64,000 bases of DNA from contig NZ_SRZX01000001.1 of assembly GCF_004792665.1 (NCBI RefSeq), positions 1,364,001 through 1,428,000 of the forward strand. The letters run 5' to 3'. A model generated the notes under the pieces. That model ran no database searches. It saw only the letters and a program-made list of their open reading frames with translations, and was not told the origin of the DNA. This document shows, piece by piece, positions 1 through 8,403 of the stretch. Position 1 is the first letter of the stretch. Each line of letters starts with the position of its first letter. The position numbers were made by a program, and so were the translations under genes. Source of the DNA: Marinobacter orientalis (GTDB taxonomy: Bacteria > Pseudomonadota > Gammaproteobacteria > Pseudomonadales > Oleiphilaceae).

Positions 1-518
1 AAACCCTGGAAGAGAAAGGCCCGGGTGAGGTGGGTGAAATTGTCTCGAACGGTCCGCAGGTGACCCAGGGTTACTGGAAGCGCCCGGCCGAAACCGAAGC
101 TGCCTTTGTGGAAATCGACGGCAAACGCTTCTTCCGTACCGGGGATCTCGCCTATTACGACGAAGAGGGTTATTTCTTCATGGTGGATCGGGTCAAGCGG
201 ATGATCAACGCCTCGGGTTACAAGGTCTGGCCATCGGAAGTGGAAGGGCTGATGTACCGGCACCCGGGTATTCACGAAGTGTGCATCATTTCCTCGCCGC
301 ACCCCAGGCGGGGGGAGACCGTGAAGGCGTGCATCGTACTTACGCCTGAGGCGGAAGGCAGCACCACGGAAGCGGATATCGTCAGCTGGTGCAAAGAGCA
401 GATGGCAGTCTACAAAGTGCCTGAAATCGTCCAGTTTGTGGATAAGCTGCCGAAGTCCCCTACGGGCAAGCTGATGTGGCGGTCACTGCAGGAAGAGGAG
501 TGGGAGGCCAAAGGCTGA
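1..518 (+). CDS. Acyl-CoA synthetase / AMP-dependent ligase, C-terminal part (5' end outside window)
   Basis: This is the C-terminal part of an ANL-superfamily AMP-dependent acyl-CoA ligase, which activates a carboxylic acid to its CoA thioester through an acyl-adenylate. The frame is open from base 3, so the N-terminal AMP-binding core lies outside the window. Visible motifs are the RTGDLAYYDEEGY segment with the conserved adenylate-contacting Asp, the hinge region VDRVKRMINASGYKVWPSEVE, and the C-terminal PKSPTGKLMWR whose Lys is the conserved adenylation lysine. It faces a convergent block of acyl-CoA dehydrogenase genes, so it may activate the acid that they degrade (a PimA-like role). 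The substrate cannot be read from this fragment. Confidence 0.9.
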   Translation, partial: TLEEKGPGEVGEIVSNGPQVTQGYWKRPAETEAAFVEIDGKRFFRTGDLAYYDEEGYFFMVDRVKRMINASGYKVWPSEVEGLMYRHPGIHEVCIISSPHPRRGETVKACIVLTPEAEGSTTEADIVSWCKEQMAVYKVPEIVQFVDKLPKSPTGKLMWRSLQEEEWEAKG

Positions 519-585
519 CTCGCCGTTCCACTGATCACGCAGTCCGTACCCCCATAAATAAGGGACCGCCTGGCGGCCCCTCGAT

Positions 586-1041
586 CTAAGCCACGTACAT
601 CACCAGATTTTCCGCCACACAGGCAGGCTTGTCCTCACCCTGAATCTCCACCGTGGTCCTGTAGGTGGCCAGGGTGCGCCGGTCGTCCACTCTGGTCACA
701 TCCATCAGTTCCATTTTACTGCGGATAGCCGACCCGGACTTCACTGCGGCGGGGAAGCGTAGCTTGTCTATCCCGTAGTTGATGCTGGCGCTTTTGCCCT
801 GCACGTTGATCACCTGCTGATTCAACAGAGGAATCAGGGAGGCGGTGAGAAAACCGTGGGCCACAGTACTCTTCCAGGGTGATTCACGCCTTGCCCGTTC
901 GACATCCAGATGAATCCACTGGTGGTCGCCCGTGGCATCGGCAAAAGCCTGAATCATCTCCTGGGTGACGGTTTTCCATGGACTGTGGCCAATCAAAGAA
1001 CCCTTATGCTTTTCCAGATCGTTCAGCTCAACCGAAAGCAT
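586..1041 (-). CDS. MaoC-family (R)-specific enoyl-CoA hydratase-like protein
   Basis: This 151-residue protein has a single hot-dog fold of the MaoC/hydratase-2 type. The diagnostic segment is DHQWIHLDVERA, with Asp and His in the hydratase-2 spacing, followed by TVAHGFLTASLIP. Family members hydrate trans-2-enoyl-CoA to (R)-3-hydroxyacyl-CoA, usually as dimers. The length is normal for single-domain bacterial members. It is the last gene of a minus-strand run of acyl-CoA genes, although a 108-bp hairpin repeat separates it from the gene upstream. It may act on the enoyl-CoA made by the neighbouring dehydrogenases. Other MaoC-fold proteins act on different thioesters, so the exact substrate is open. 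Confidence 0.85.
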   Translation of the reverse strand: MLSVELNDLEKHKGSLIGHSPWKTVTQEMIQAFADATGDHQWIHLDVERARRESPWKSTVAHGFLTASLIPLLNQQVINVQGKSASINYGIDKLRFPAAVKSGSAIRSKMELMDVTRVDDRRTLATYRTTVEIQGEDKPACVAENLVMYVA

Positions 1042-1086
1042 GCCTGCATCCTTAAATCGAGAGTTGGCAAAGACTTGATGCAGAAG

Positions 1087-1194
1087 CCATGGAAGGACGA
1101 CACCTTTCCGGGACCGTCAAAAACATGGATGTTTTTGTCGAGCGTACAGGGACGTATTCACAGCGTGTCCCGGAAAGGTGTCGTCCTTCCATGG
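1087..1194. repeat. 108-bp hairpin repeat with perfect 28-bp terminal inverted arms
   Basis: The left arm at 1087-1114 and the right arm at 1167-1194 are perfect reverse complements over 28 bp, starting CCATGGAAGG and ending CCTTCCATGG. The 52-base interior holds a second hairpin, CAAAAACAT-GG-ATGTTTTTG at 1118-1137, followed by an unpaired stretch containing GTACAGGGACGTATTCAC. The element lies between two minus-strand genes and has no T-tract, so it is not a standard terminator. It looks like a mobile REP/MITE-like intergenic hairpin. I recall similar hairpins in Marinobacter-type genomes but cannot verify copy number here. Confidence 0.8.
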
Positions 1195-1221
1195 CGCACC
1201 AGGCACCAGCTTGCGAGAAAG

Positions 1222-1989
1222 TCAGACCGCGTACCCGGGATTCTTGCTATCCAGAAGCCGCACCAGAGCCGGCCAGGTCAAAGCCGCCGCACTACCCAGC
1301 GCCTGAGATTGATCCGCCGTGGTCTGAATGGCCTGCTCCGAGGGCATACAGGTGGGCCCGCAACTCTGGGCCTTGACCTGGATCTCACAAGCCTTCATCA
1401 GGAAATACAGATAGGTGAAGGTCTCCGGAACATCTTTCCCTGCCGTCAGCACACCATGGTTGCGCAACATCATCATCGACTTGTCGCCGAGATCGTTGAT
1501 CAGCCGCTCCCGCTCATCCAGATTCAGGGCCACGCCTTCATAGTCGTGATAGCTCAAATGGTTCAGACACAGCATCGCCGTCTGGCTCAGGGGCAGCAGG
1601 CCATCCCGGTGGGCCGATACCGCCACACCATCGGGTGCGTGCAGGTGCATCACCGCGCCCGCGTCTTCCCGGCCCATGTGCACGGCACTGTGAATGGTAA
1701 AGCCGGCCGGGTTCACACGGCTCAGGCCACCGGATTGCACCACCTCGCCGTCCCGGTCGACCTTCACCAGTGACGACGCGGTGATTTCATGGAACAGCAG
1801 GCCGTAAGGATTGATCAGGAAATGGTGCTCCGGCCCCGGTACCCGCGCGGACAGGTGGGTGAACACCAGGTCGTCCCAGCCGAACAGGGCCACCAGACGA
1901 TAGGCCGCAGCCAGCTCGGTACGCACCTTCCATTCGGCTTTCTTCAGGTCCTGCTGTGCTGACTGGTTGCTGGTCTTTGTCATGGTCAT
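1222..1989 (-). CDS. Class II aldolase/adducin family protein
   Basis: The protein belongs to the class II aldolase/adducin head-domain family, whose zinc-dependent members cleave or epimerise sugar phosphates and related hydroxyacids. Visible family features are FTHLSARVPG, the active-site loop NPYGLLFHEITASSL, the zinc-ligand motif HLHAPDG and a further His in MMMLRNHGVLTAG. ATG at 1989 is the chosen start because an AAGG lies about 9 bases upstream; a GTG at 1995 is also in frame. It follows the PimD-like dehydrogenase gene by 12 bases and so is probably cotranscribed. Members of this subfamily that sit in fatty-acid clusters usually have no known substrate, and I do not assign one. Confidence 0.82.
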   Translation of the reverse strand: MTMTKTSNQSAQQDLKKAEWKVRTELAAAYRLVALFGWDDLVFTHLSARVPGPEHHFLINPYGLLFHEITASSLVKVDRDGEVVQSGGLSRVNPAGFTIHSAVHMGREDAGAVMHLHAPDGVAVSAHRDGLLPLSQTAMLCLNHLSYHDYEGVALNLDERERLINDLGDKSMMMLRNHGVLTAGKDVPETFTYLYFLMKACEIQVKAQSCGPTCMPSEQAIQTTADQSQALGSAAALTWPALVRLLDSKNPGYAV

Positions 1990-2001
1990 TTGCACCGCCC
2001 T

Positions 2002-3144
2002 TCAGCTGGCTTGCAGCAGAGAGGCGTAACGTTCCAGGTGGAAGTCGTCATCGCCCAGTTGATGATTGATGGCAATCAGGCGCTTGGCGTAATGGGCAAA
2101 GTTATACTCCCAGGTCATACCGATGCCGCCATGCATCTGGATACCGCTTTCGGAAATGAACTGTCCCGCGCGCCCGATCACGTTCTTGGCTCCGGCCAGA
2201 ACACGGCTGCGCTCATCACCCTGTTCACTGTCAGCGACGCTGGCGGCCAGAATCGCCATGGACCGGGCCTGTTCCAGTTCCGACATCATGTCCACCATGC
2301 GATGCTGCAGTACCTGGAACTTGCCGATGGGCACGCCAAACTGCTTGCGCTGTTTGAGGTACTCCAGGGTCAGCTCATTGGCCATCTCCATGACCCCCAC
2401 GGCTTCCGCACACAGGGCGGCAATGGCGCGGCCGGCCTGGTATTCGATGACGTCCGCGGCTTCGCCTTCGGCCCCCAGCAGCGCGTCCGCATCAACCTGG
2501 ACGTCGTTCAGGGTGATGTCACAGCCTTTGGCACCGTCAATGGTGGGGTAAGTGCGGCGCTCAATACCGGCGGTATCCGGGCTCAGGGCAAACAGACTGA
2601 TGCCATCGGCATCGCGGGTGTCGCCCGAGGTGCGGGCAGATACCACAATCACGTCGGCACAATGACCACCAATCACCACCGCTTTGCGGCCATTCAGTAC
2701 ATAGCCCTCACCGTTTTTCTCGGCACGGGTTTCCACGTTGTTCAGGTCGTAGAAGCTCTGAGGCTCCTGCAGGCCCACAGCAGCTTTCAGTTCGCCGCTG
2801 GCGATGCCAGCCAGCCAGTTTTGTTGCTGGCTGTCGTTGCCGGCCTGGCGGATCAGGCCGCCGCCGAAAACGATGGACTGAAGATACGGCTCAAGGCACA
2901 GGCCCCGGCCCAGCTCCGCCATCAGCGACTGCACTTCCACCCCTCCGCCACCGAAGCCGCCAAGCTCTTCGGAAAACGGTACGGCAGTCAGGCCCAGTTC
3001 GCTGAGCTGCTTCCAGAAATCGGCGCTGAAGCCCAGGTCCGTTTCGCTGAACGCCAGACGTTTTTCAAAGCTGTACTCACCGCGCACCAGGCGGGCCACG
3101 GTGTCCTGCAGCATCTGCTGCTCTTCGTTGAGTCGGAAATCCAT
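2002..3144 (-). CDS. pimD: Acyl-CoA dehydrogenase, PimD-like small subunit
   Basis: This 380-residue flavoprotein of the acyl-CoA dehydrogenase family oxidises acyl-CoA to trans-2-enoyl-CoA and passes electrons to ETF. The N-terminus MDFRLNEEQQMLQDTVARLV and the C-terminal region with QMHGGIGMTWEYNFAHYAKR match what I recall of the pimeloyl-CoA dehydrogenase small subunit. The segment where other family members have the LTEP flavin loop reads VGLQEPQSFYDL. It lies 10 bases downstream of the PimC-like gene, with a perfect AAGGAGG ribosome site before its ATG. The pairing suggests a heteromeric dehydrogenase. The pim symbol is inferred from resemblance and gene order; the real substrate could be another dicarboxylyl-, branched or cyclic acyl-CoA. 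Confidence 0.8.
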   Translation of the reverse strand: MDFRLNEEQQMLQDTVARLVRGEYSFEKRLAFSETDLGFSADFWKQLSELGLTAVPFSEELGGFGGGGVEVQSLMAELGRGLCLEPYLQSIVFGGGLIRQAGNDSQQQNWLAGIASGELKAAVGLQEPQSFYDLNNVETRAEKNGEGYVLNGRKAVVIGGHCADVIVVSARTSGDTRDADGISLFALSPDTAGIERRTYPTIDGAKGCDITLNDVQVDADALLGAEGEAADVIEYQAGRAIAALCAEAVGVMEMANELTLEYLKQRKQFGVPIGKFQVLQHRMVDMMSELEQARSMAILAASVADSEQGDERSRVLAGAKNVIGRAGQFISESGIQMHGGIGMTWEYNFAHYAKRLIAINHQLGDDDFHLERYASLLQAS

Positions 3145-3154
3145 GGTCGCCTCC

Positions 3155-4351
3155 TTAAAGCCCGAGAATCGTTTTCGACACGATGTTTTTCTGGATCTCG
3201 TTGGATCCGCCGAAAATCGACAGCTTGCGGTTGTTGAAATAGTGAGCGGCCAGTGGCGCAGCGTCCTTGTCGGACAGGAATTCGCCGTCGTAATCCAGTT
3301 CCATTTCTTCCTCCAGGAATGGCAGGGCGTAGGGGCCGATAGCGCGGCGGGCGAGATCGTTGATGGACTGACGGATCTCGGTGCCTTTTACCTTGAGCAT
3401 CGAACTTTCCGCACCCGGCACGCCACCACCTTCAACCGAGGCAATAATACGCAGGTTGCTGATGGCGGCTGCCGTCAGATCAATTTCCACCCTGGCGATA
3501 CGCTGGCTGAAGGACGGATCCTCGATCAACGGTTTACCATTCTTCATCCGGCGGCTGGCCAGCTGCTTGAGGTGCGAGAGTGCCGCCTTGGACATACCAA
3601 TACCTGCCAGGCCGGTGCGCTCGTATGTGAGCAGGAACTTGGCATAGGTCCAGCCCTTGTCTTCCTCGCCGACCAGGTTTTCCACCGGCACCTTCACGTC
3701 CTGGAAGAACACTTCGTTGACTTCGTGTTCGCCATCGAGGGTGATGATCGGGCGCACGGTGATGCCCGGTGTGTTCATGTCAATCAGCAGGAACGAGATG
3801 CCTTCCTGTTTCTTGACCTCGGTATTGGTGCGCACCAGGCAGAAAATCATGTTGGCGTACTGGCCCAGAGTGGTCCAGGTTTTCTGGCCGTTCACGATGT
3901 AATGGTCGCCCTCACGCACGGCACGGGTTTTCAGGGACGCCAGGTCAGAGCCGGCGCCGGGCTCGGAATACCCCTGGCACCACCAGTCCTCGCCGCTGAG
4001 AATGCGCGGCAGGTATTTCTGTTTTTGCTCTTCGTTACCGAATCTGATGATCACCGGCGCCACCATGTTTACCCCGAACGGGATGGAGCGGGGAGCGCCG
4101 TAACGGCAGGATTCTTCATCCCAGATGTGCTTCTGCACCGGCGTCCACTTCACACCGCCGTACTCTTCCGGCCAGTGCGTCGCGTACCAGCCCTGTTTGC
4201 AGAGGATTTTCTGCCAGCGCAGATGGTCTTCTTTGGACAGGCGGCGGAACCCGTTTACCTTGGCGGCGATGTCCGCCGGCAGCTTCTCTTCCAGGAATGC
4301 TCTTACCTCGTCACGGAAGGCGAGTTCCCCGGCGGTGTAGTTCATGTTCAT
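3155..4351 (-). CDS. pimC: Acyl-CoA dehydrogenase, PimC-like large subunit
   Basis: This 398-residue acyl-CoA dehydrogenase has an N-terminal helical domain, the WPEEYGG segment, the flavin-contacting stretch GYSEPGAGSDLASLKT and a C-terminal FGGSNEIQKNIVSKTILGL. These features closely resemble the large subunit of pimeloyl-CoA dehydrogenase and related enzymes for substituted acyl-CoAs. It is the first member of the PimC/PimD-like pair, 10 bases ahead of the partner, and 31 bases downstream of glutaryl-CoA dehydrogenase on the same strand. Two in-frame ATGs (4351 and 4345) are possible starts. The enzyme should use FAD and donate electrons to ETF in the cytosol. The dicarboxylate substrate is inferred from the neighbouring gcdH. 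Confidence 0.82.
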   Translation of the reverse strand: MNMNYTAGELAFRDEVRAFLEEKLPADIAAKVNGFRRLSKEDHLRWQKILCKQGWYATHWPEEYGGVKWTPVQKHIWDEESCRYGAPRSIPFGVNMVAPVIIRFGNEEQKQKYLPRILSGEDWWCQGYSEPGAGSDLASLKTRAVREGDHYIVNGQKTWTTLGQYANMIFCLVRTNTEVKKQEGISFLLIDMNTPGITVRPIITLDGEHEVNEVFFQDVKVPVENLVGEEDKGWTYAKFLLTYERTGLAGIGMSKAALSHLKQLASRRMKNGKPLIEDPSFSQRIARVEIDLTAAAISNLRIIASVEGGGVPGAESSMLKVKGTEIRQSINDLARRAIGPYALPFLEEEMELDYDGEFLSDKDAAPLAAHYFNNRKLSIFGGSNEIQKNIVSKTILGL

Positions 4352-4382
4352 CGGATAAACCTCGTTTGCGTTTGTGCAACAA

Positions 4383-5552
4383 TCAGCTGAACGCCTGAAT
4401 GCCGGTCTGGCCGCGCCCCAGAATCAGCGCGTGAACATCGTGAGTACCTTCGTAGGTGTTCACCGCCTCCAGATTCATTACGTGGCGAATTACATGGTAT
4501 TCGTCGGAAATGCCGTTACCACCGTGCATGTCACGGGCAACCCGGGCTATGTCCAAAGCCTTGCCGCAGTTGTTGCGCTTGAGCAGGGATACCGCATCCG
4601 GTGTCGCCTCGCCGGTGTCCATCATGCGGCCCAGTTGCAGCACGGCCTGCAGGCCCAGGGTGATTTCGGTCTGCATGTCTACCAGCTTCTTCTGGATCAG
4701 CTGGTTGGCGGCCAGAGGCTTGCCGAACTGCTTGCGCTCAAGGGTGTAGTTGCGAGCGGCGTGCCAGCAGAACTCGGCAGCACCAAGGGAGCCCCAACTG
4801 ATGCCGTAGCGGGCCTTGGTGAGGCAGCTGAGCGGACCTTTGAGGCCTTCCACGTCCAGCTTGTTCTCCTCCGGCACAAACACTTCGTCCATAAAGATGG
4901 AGCCGGTATCGGAAGCACGCAGTGAGAACTTGCCTTCGATCTTTGGTGTGTCCAGGCCCTTGCCGTCTTCGCGCTCGATCACGAAGCCGGTTACCACACC
5001 GTCCAGCTTGCCCCAGACTACGCAGATATCGGCGATCGGGGAGTTGGTGATCCAGGTTTTGGAACCACTCACCAGATAGCCACCGTCGACCTTCCTGGCG
5101 CGGGTTTCCATGCCACCCGGATCAGAGCCGTGGTTGGGTTCGGTCAGACCAAAGCAGCCTACGTACTCGCCGGATGCCAGCTTGGGCAGGATGCGTTTCT
5201 TCAGCGCTTCCTGACCATAGGTAAAGATGGGATACATCACCAGTGACGACTGCACGCTCAGGGCCGAGCGATAGGCAGAATCCACACGCTCGACTTCACG
5301 GGCAATCAGGCCATAGCACACATGGTTAAGGCCAGGGCCGCCGTACTCTTCCGGCAGGGTAGCGCCGAGCATGCCCAGGTCGCCCATGTCGGTAAAGATG
5401 GAGCGGTCGAACTTCTCGTGACGGTTCGCTTCGATAATACCGGGCATCAGGCGCTGGTCGCAGAAAGAACGGATACTGTCCCGTACCTGACGCTCGGTTT
5501 CATCCAGTTGCTTGTCAAATTGCAGCAGGTCATCCCAGGGTGCGAAAGCCAT
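4383..5552 (-). CDS. gcdH: Glutaryl-CoA dehydrogenase (decarboxylating)
   Basis: GcdH oxidises and decarboxylates glutaryl-CoA to crotonyl-CoA and CO2 using FAD and ETF. The 389-residue product has the family signature [17 protein letters not shown], whose Arg95 corresponds to the glutaryl-carboxylate-binding Arg. It also has [19 protein letters not shown] in the flavin region and the catalytic Glu368 in [24 protein letters not shown] ribosome site precedes the ATG. It leads the minus-strand run that continues into the PimC/PimD-like genes. Its promoter region, shared with the divergent membrane-protein gene, carries a palindrome resembling sites near the IclR gene. Glutaryl-CoA can come from lysine, aromatic acids or odd-chain dicarboxylates; the neighbours favour dicarboxylates. 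Confidence 0.95.
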   Translation of the reverse strand: MAFAPWDDLLQFDKQLDETERQVRDSIRSFCDQRLMPGIIEANRHEKFDRSIFTDMGDLGMLGATLPEEYGGPGLNHVCYGLIAREVERVDSAYRSALSVQSSLVMYPIFTYGQEALKKRILPKLASGEYVGCFGLTEPNHGSDPGGMETRARKVDGGYLVSGSKTWITNSPIADICVVWGKLDGVVTGFVIEREDGKGLDTPKIEGKFSLRASDTGSIFMDEVFVPEENKLDVEGLKGPLSCLTKARYGISWGSLGAAEFCWHAARNYTLERKQFGKPLAANQLIQKKLVDMQTEITLGLQAVLQLGRMMDTGEATPDAVSLLKRNNCGKALDIARVARDMHGGNGISDEYHVIRHVMNLEAVNTYEGTHDVHALILGRGQTGIQAFS

Positions 5553-5668
5553 GGTGTCTCTCCTCAGAAAATTGGTCAGTCATTCGTTCAGTCACAGCGG
5601 CCATGCCCCTGTTGTCGTCCTTCCTCTGCAGCGCAGAAAGCTTTCGGACTTATTTTGCCATTAATGCT

Positions 5669-5691
5669 ACTATAGTTTCGTATAGCGGAAT
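5669..5691. promoter_or_regulatory. Candidate IclR-type operator and -10 element between gcdH and the membrane-protein gene
   Basis: The sequence GTTTCGTATAGCGGAAT at 5675-5691 is an imperfect palindrome (TTTCG paired with CGGAA around a short centre). On the minus strand it lies immediately upstream of TATAGT (5674-5669), a good -10 hexamer for gcdH, so a bound repressor would block that promoter. Similar GTTTCG sequences occur beside the IclR gene and before the fused hydratase/dehydrogenase gene. The assignment to that IclR protein is inference. Confidence 0.4.
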
Positions 5692-5776
5692 TAAGTTTTG
5701 TAGATTGATGCATAAAGACTAATCCGGGTTTGTGTGAAATGCAACCGATACCACCCTCGAGGATCGCGAATTTTCT

Positions 5777-7129
5777 ATGAGTCGTTTTCTGGTTCCCGTT
5801 GCTGTATTGCTGGAGCTTGTGGCGCTGTATCTGGACAGTTCCTGGCTCAGCACATTGTCCGGTGTGCTGTTTGTGCTGTACTTCCTGACCATGCTCGGCC
5901 GGCTGCAGGCCTATTCCCGATACCTTTTTCTGATCTCGGTGCTGTTGGTGGGCGCTCTTGCGCTGGCGGGTGAGCTGGGGCCCGGTGAGCTGATATATGC
6001 GGCCTCCAACGTCGCTTTCTACGCCGCTTTCCTGGGTAGCCTTGGCATGATGCAGTGCCTGGTGCGCCGGCTGGAAGTGCTTCAGCGCATTCACGATGTG
6101 CTGTTGGGCGGCCGCCCGGCGTTGCTGTATCCAAAATACGCACTGGTCAGCTGCGGTATTGCGTCGGTACTGAGTTTCGGGGTCATGAACCTGCTCTGCG
6201 GTACCCTCGCGGATACCCTGCGGCAGCGGGGTATTACCGGGGCCTCACGCCTGCGTTGGCTGCGCAGTGTATTGATCAGTACCCTGCGGGGCTTTGCACT
6301 GGTGCCGCTGGTCGCGCCGACCAGTGTGGCGGTGGCTATTATCACCCGTGAGGTACCAACTCTGAGCTGGTCGGGGCTGCTGCCTTACGGTATGGGTAGC
6401 GCAGTGCTGCTCATACTTGTTGGCTGGTTTCTTGAGTACAAACGCTTTCGCATGGTCAGCAGCGAGCGCAAGGCGCTGGAACACTGGCCTGCCGGCAGTG
6501 GCCGGCTGGCCCTTCTGATCACGGTAATCTTCGTTGCCATGGCCGCACTGGTGCAGCTGTCAGGCGTGAAGGTCTCGGTGGCGGCGATGCTCACCGTGCC
6601 GGTAGTGACCTTCCTTTATATGTTGTGGCATGACCGCTCGCTGCCGGGCGTGGCCCGGGAGTCGGTGGACAACATGCTGGGCATGAGCAATGAGATGTCC
6701 ATTTTCGCCGGGTCCGCCGGGCTCGGTGTGGCGCTGGTGGCGGTGATTCCGGCGGACGCGCTGGCGGGGCTGGCTTCGGGAGAGCAGGGGGTGTTCCTGC
6801 TGGCGGCCTGTGGATTGCTGATGATGCCCATGCTGTCGGCCATCGGCATTATCCCCATTACCGTGCTGAGCGTGCAGGCGGGACTGATGCCGCAACTGGT
6901 GGCGGAAGGGGTGAATCCGTTGCCCATTGCCGTGGCCCTGGTAATCGGGTTTTCTCTGGCGATGATGCTGTCGCCGTTCGGTCCGGCGGTGATGTTGCTG
7001 TCGCGGTTCGGCCAGGTGTCGCGCTGGGTGGTGGCGTTTGGCTGGAACGGGCTGTTCGTGCTGCTGTCCATCCCGTTGTTGCTGATCATGCTATGGGCAG
7101 TGTTCGTATTGGCACCGGCCACGGGTTAA
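5777..7129 (+). CDS. Multi-pass inner-membrane protein of unknown function, possibly a transporter
   Basis: I do not recognise a named family. The 450-residue product is strongly hydrophobic, with roughly 10-12 predicted membrane segments starting at the N-terminus (VAVLLELVALYL, VLFVLYFLTM, YLFLISVLLVGALALAGEL). Loops are short and basic (VRRLEVLQRIHDVL, LRQRGITGASRLRWLR). Pro/Gly-rich breaks inside hydrophobic stretches, such as ALVPLVAPTSVAVAI and MLSPFGPAVMLLSR, recall the half-helix loops of ion-transporter-superfamily carriers such as CitT or DcuC. It is divergent from gcdH across a 224-base region with the candidate operator, so uptake of an organic acid degraded by the cluster is plausible. 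That role is only an inference from context. Confidence 0.7.
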   Translation: MSRFLVPVAVLLELVALYLDSSWLSTLSGVLFVLYFLTMLGRLQAYSRYLFLISVLLVGALALAGELGPGELIYAASNVAFYAAFLGSLGMMQCLVRRLEVLQRIHDVLLGGRPALLYPKYALVSCGIASVLSFGVMNLLCGTLADTLRQRGITGASRLRWLRSVLISTLRGFALVPLVAPTSVAVAIITREVPTLSWSGLLPYGMGSAVLLILVGWFLEYKRFRMVSSERKALEHWPAGSGRLALLITVIFVAMAALVQLSGVKVSVAAMLTVPVVTFLYMLWHDRSLPGVARESVDNMLGMSNEMSIFAGSAGLGVALVAVIPADALAGLASGEQGVFLLAACGLLMMPMLSAIGIIPITVLSVQAGLMPQLVAEGVNPLPIAVALVIGFSLAMMLSPFGPAVMLLSRFGQVSRWVVAFGWNGLFVLLSIPLLLIMLWAVFVLAPATG

Positions 7130-7169
7130 TCAGAGGCTGATAACAGTGACCGGCGTAATGCCAGGATGG

Positions 7170-8099
7170 TCAGTAACCGCGGCCGGTGTCAACGATACCG
7201 GTAATGGGCTGGCCGTTGTAATGGGCGCGGATCTTCCTGGTGATCTGCTCCAGGGTGGCATCGCGCAAGGTGCGGGCGGAAATGTGCGGCGTGATGGTGA
7301 TCTCCGGTCGCTGCCAGAACGGGTGATCCGCGGGTAACGGTTCCTGACGGAAAACATCCAGCGAGGCCCGCGCTACCTGGCCGCTGTCTATTGCTTCGAG
7401 CAGATCATCTTCCACCAGATGTTCGCCGCGGCCGACGTTGATCACCACGGCACCGGGCATCAGCTGGCTGAAGAGCTGGCGGTTCAGGATATCGCGGGTT
7501 TCCTCGGTCAGCGGCAGGGTGTTTACCAGCACGCGCGTTGAGCCCAGGAAGTCGGTCAGCCTGTTCGCGCCGGCATAGGTCGTTACCCTGTCGAGGGTAT
7601 GGTCGCTGCGCGCCCAGCCATTGACCCGGTAATCGAGGTCGGCGAGCGTGCGCGCCACACGCTTGCCAATATGGCCCAGTCCCATGATCCCTACTGGCCA
7701 TTCACTGCGTTTGATCGGCCGGTGAATTTTCCATATGTTTTCCCGTTGTTGCTCGCGGTAGGTTTCCATGCCACGGCTGGCTTCCACTAACTGGTGAAGC
7801 ATGTATTCCGCCATTTGTACCGACATACCGGCGTCTTCCAGGCGCACCATCGGCAGGTGAGGTGGCAGATTGGGTACCGCCAGCAGACCATCGATGCCGG
7901 CGCCGAGGTTGAACACCGCCTTCAGTCTGGTCTCCCGCTCGAACAGCTCCGCCGGCGGCTGCCAGACAATGGCGTAATCGGCGTCCACAGCCGGACCGTT
8001 GGCGTCCCATACGTAAACCTCGGCTTCCGGAAGCAGTTCCTTGATGGGTACCGTCCAGCGCTCTGGTTTGGGGTCTCCGGCTACAAACAGAACTTTCAT
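7170..8099 (-). CDS. ghrA: Glyoxylate/hydroxypyruvate reductase A-type D-2-hydroxyacid dehydrogenase
   Basis: The 309-residue product matches the GhrA branch of NAD(P)-dependent D-2-hydroxyacid dehydrogenases, which reduce glyoxylate and hydroxypyruvate in the cytosol. The N-terminus MKVLFVAGDPKPERW is followed by the substrate region FNLGAGIDGLL, the Rossmann motif VGIMGLGHIGKRVARTLADL, the catalytic-Arg segment VVINVGRGEHLVEDDLL, and a Glu/His pair in DVFRQEPLPADHPFW and ITITPHISA. It is convergent with the membrane-protein gene and divergent from the IclR gene. The perfect TATAAT at 8166-8161 on the minus strand probably drives it. The true substrate could be another 2-oxoacid linked to the catabolic cluster. 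Confidence 0.85.
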   Translation of the reverse strand: MKVLFVAGDPKPERWTVPIKELLPEAEVYVWDANGPAVDADYAIVWQPPAELFERETRLKAVFNLGAGIDGLLAVPNLPPHLPMVRLEDAGMSVQMAEYMLHQLVEASRGMETYREQQRENIWKIHRPIKRSEWPVGIMGLGHIGKRVARTLADLDYRVNGWARSDHTLDRVTTYAGANRLTDFLGSTRVLVNTLPLTEETRDILNRQLFSQLMPGAVVINVGRGEHLVEDDLLEAIDSGQVARASLDVFRQEPLPADHPFWQRPEITITPHISARTLRDATLEQITRKIRAHYNGQPITGIVDTGRGY

Positions 8100-8142
8100 G
8101 ATGCTCTCCCGGGATCGTCAAATGGATGAAATTTCTTTATAA

Positions 8143-8180
8143 TGTTTCGCTTTGCAGAATATTATACCGAAATGGTTTCG
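8143..8180. promoter_or_regulatory. Candidate ghrA promoter flanked by two GTTTCG sites
   Basis: In the 304-base ghrA-iclR divergent region, a perfect minus-strand -10 TATAAT (8166-8161) is bracketed by TGTTTCGCTTTGCAGAAT (8143-8160) and the palindrome CGAAATGGTTTCG (8168-8180). The first site agrees with the 17-base gcdH promoter site at 13 of 17 positions. This arrangement fits repression of ghrA, and possibly autoregulation, by the adjacent IclR protein. No good -35 hexamer is visible. Confidence 0.4.
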
Positions 8181-8218
8181 TGAGCCCGGATTGGAGTGTC
8201 GCAAAAACGGGTCAATAG

Positions 8219-8243
8219 TGAAACATAAAGGAAGATTGTTTCA
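8219..8243. promoter_or_regulatory. Inverted repeat TGAAACA-N11-TGTTTCA upstream of the IclR gene
   Basis: TGAAACA at 8219-8225 and TGTTTCA at 8237-8243 are perfect 7-bp inverted arms with an 11-base spacer. They lie about 160 bases upstream of the IclR start, in the part of the divergent region without other recognised features. The arms contain the GTTTC core of the other candidate sites, so this may be an autoregulatory operator. The rest of 8244-8403 shows only the GGAGG ribosome site near its end. Confidence 0.3.
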
Positions 8244-8403
8244 TGTTTGGCACGACTCTTGATCCTTTTCAATACACTCTGTGGTACTTGATACTTACAG
8301 CCATTAAAATAGTTCAAATTTTCGCTTTCTGACCAAGTTCCCGGCACTGTTCCAGCACTGCGGGCTTGCCGGATCAGGCCATGCTGTTGGAGGACGCCCG
8401 ATT

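Noticed and set aside
535..586. GC-rich inverted sequence GGGACCGCC/GGCGGCCCC between the ligase and MaoC genes as a terminator
   Set aside because: The arms leave almost no loop and no T-run follows, so it is too weak to call, although a convergent terminator is expected here.
910..4390. Several long plus-strand open frames opposite the MaoC, aldolase and acyl-CoA dehydrogenase genes
   Set aside because: They are antisense to well-recognised families, lack ribosome sites and show His/Gln/Arg-rich sequence typical of reversed high-GC codons.
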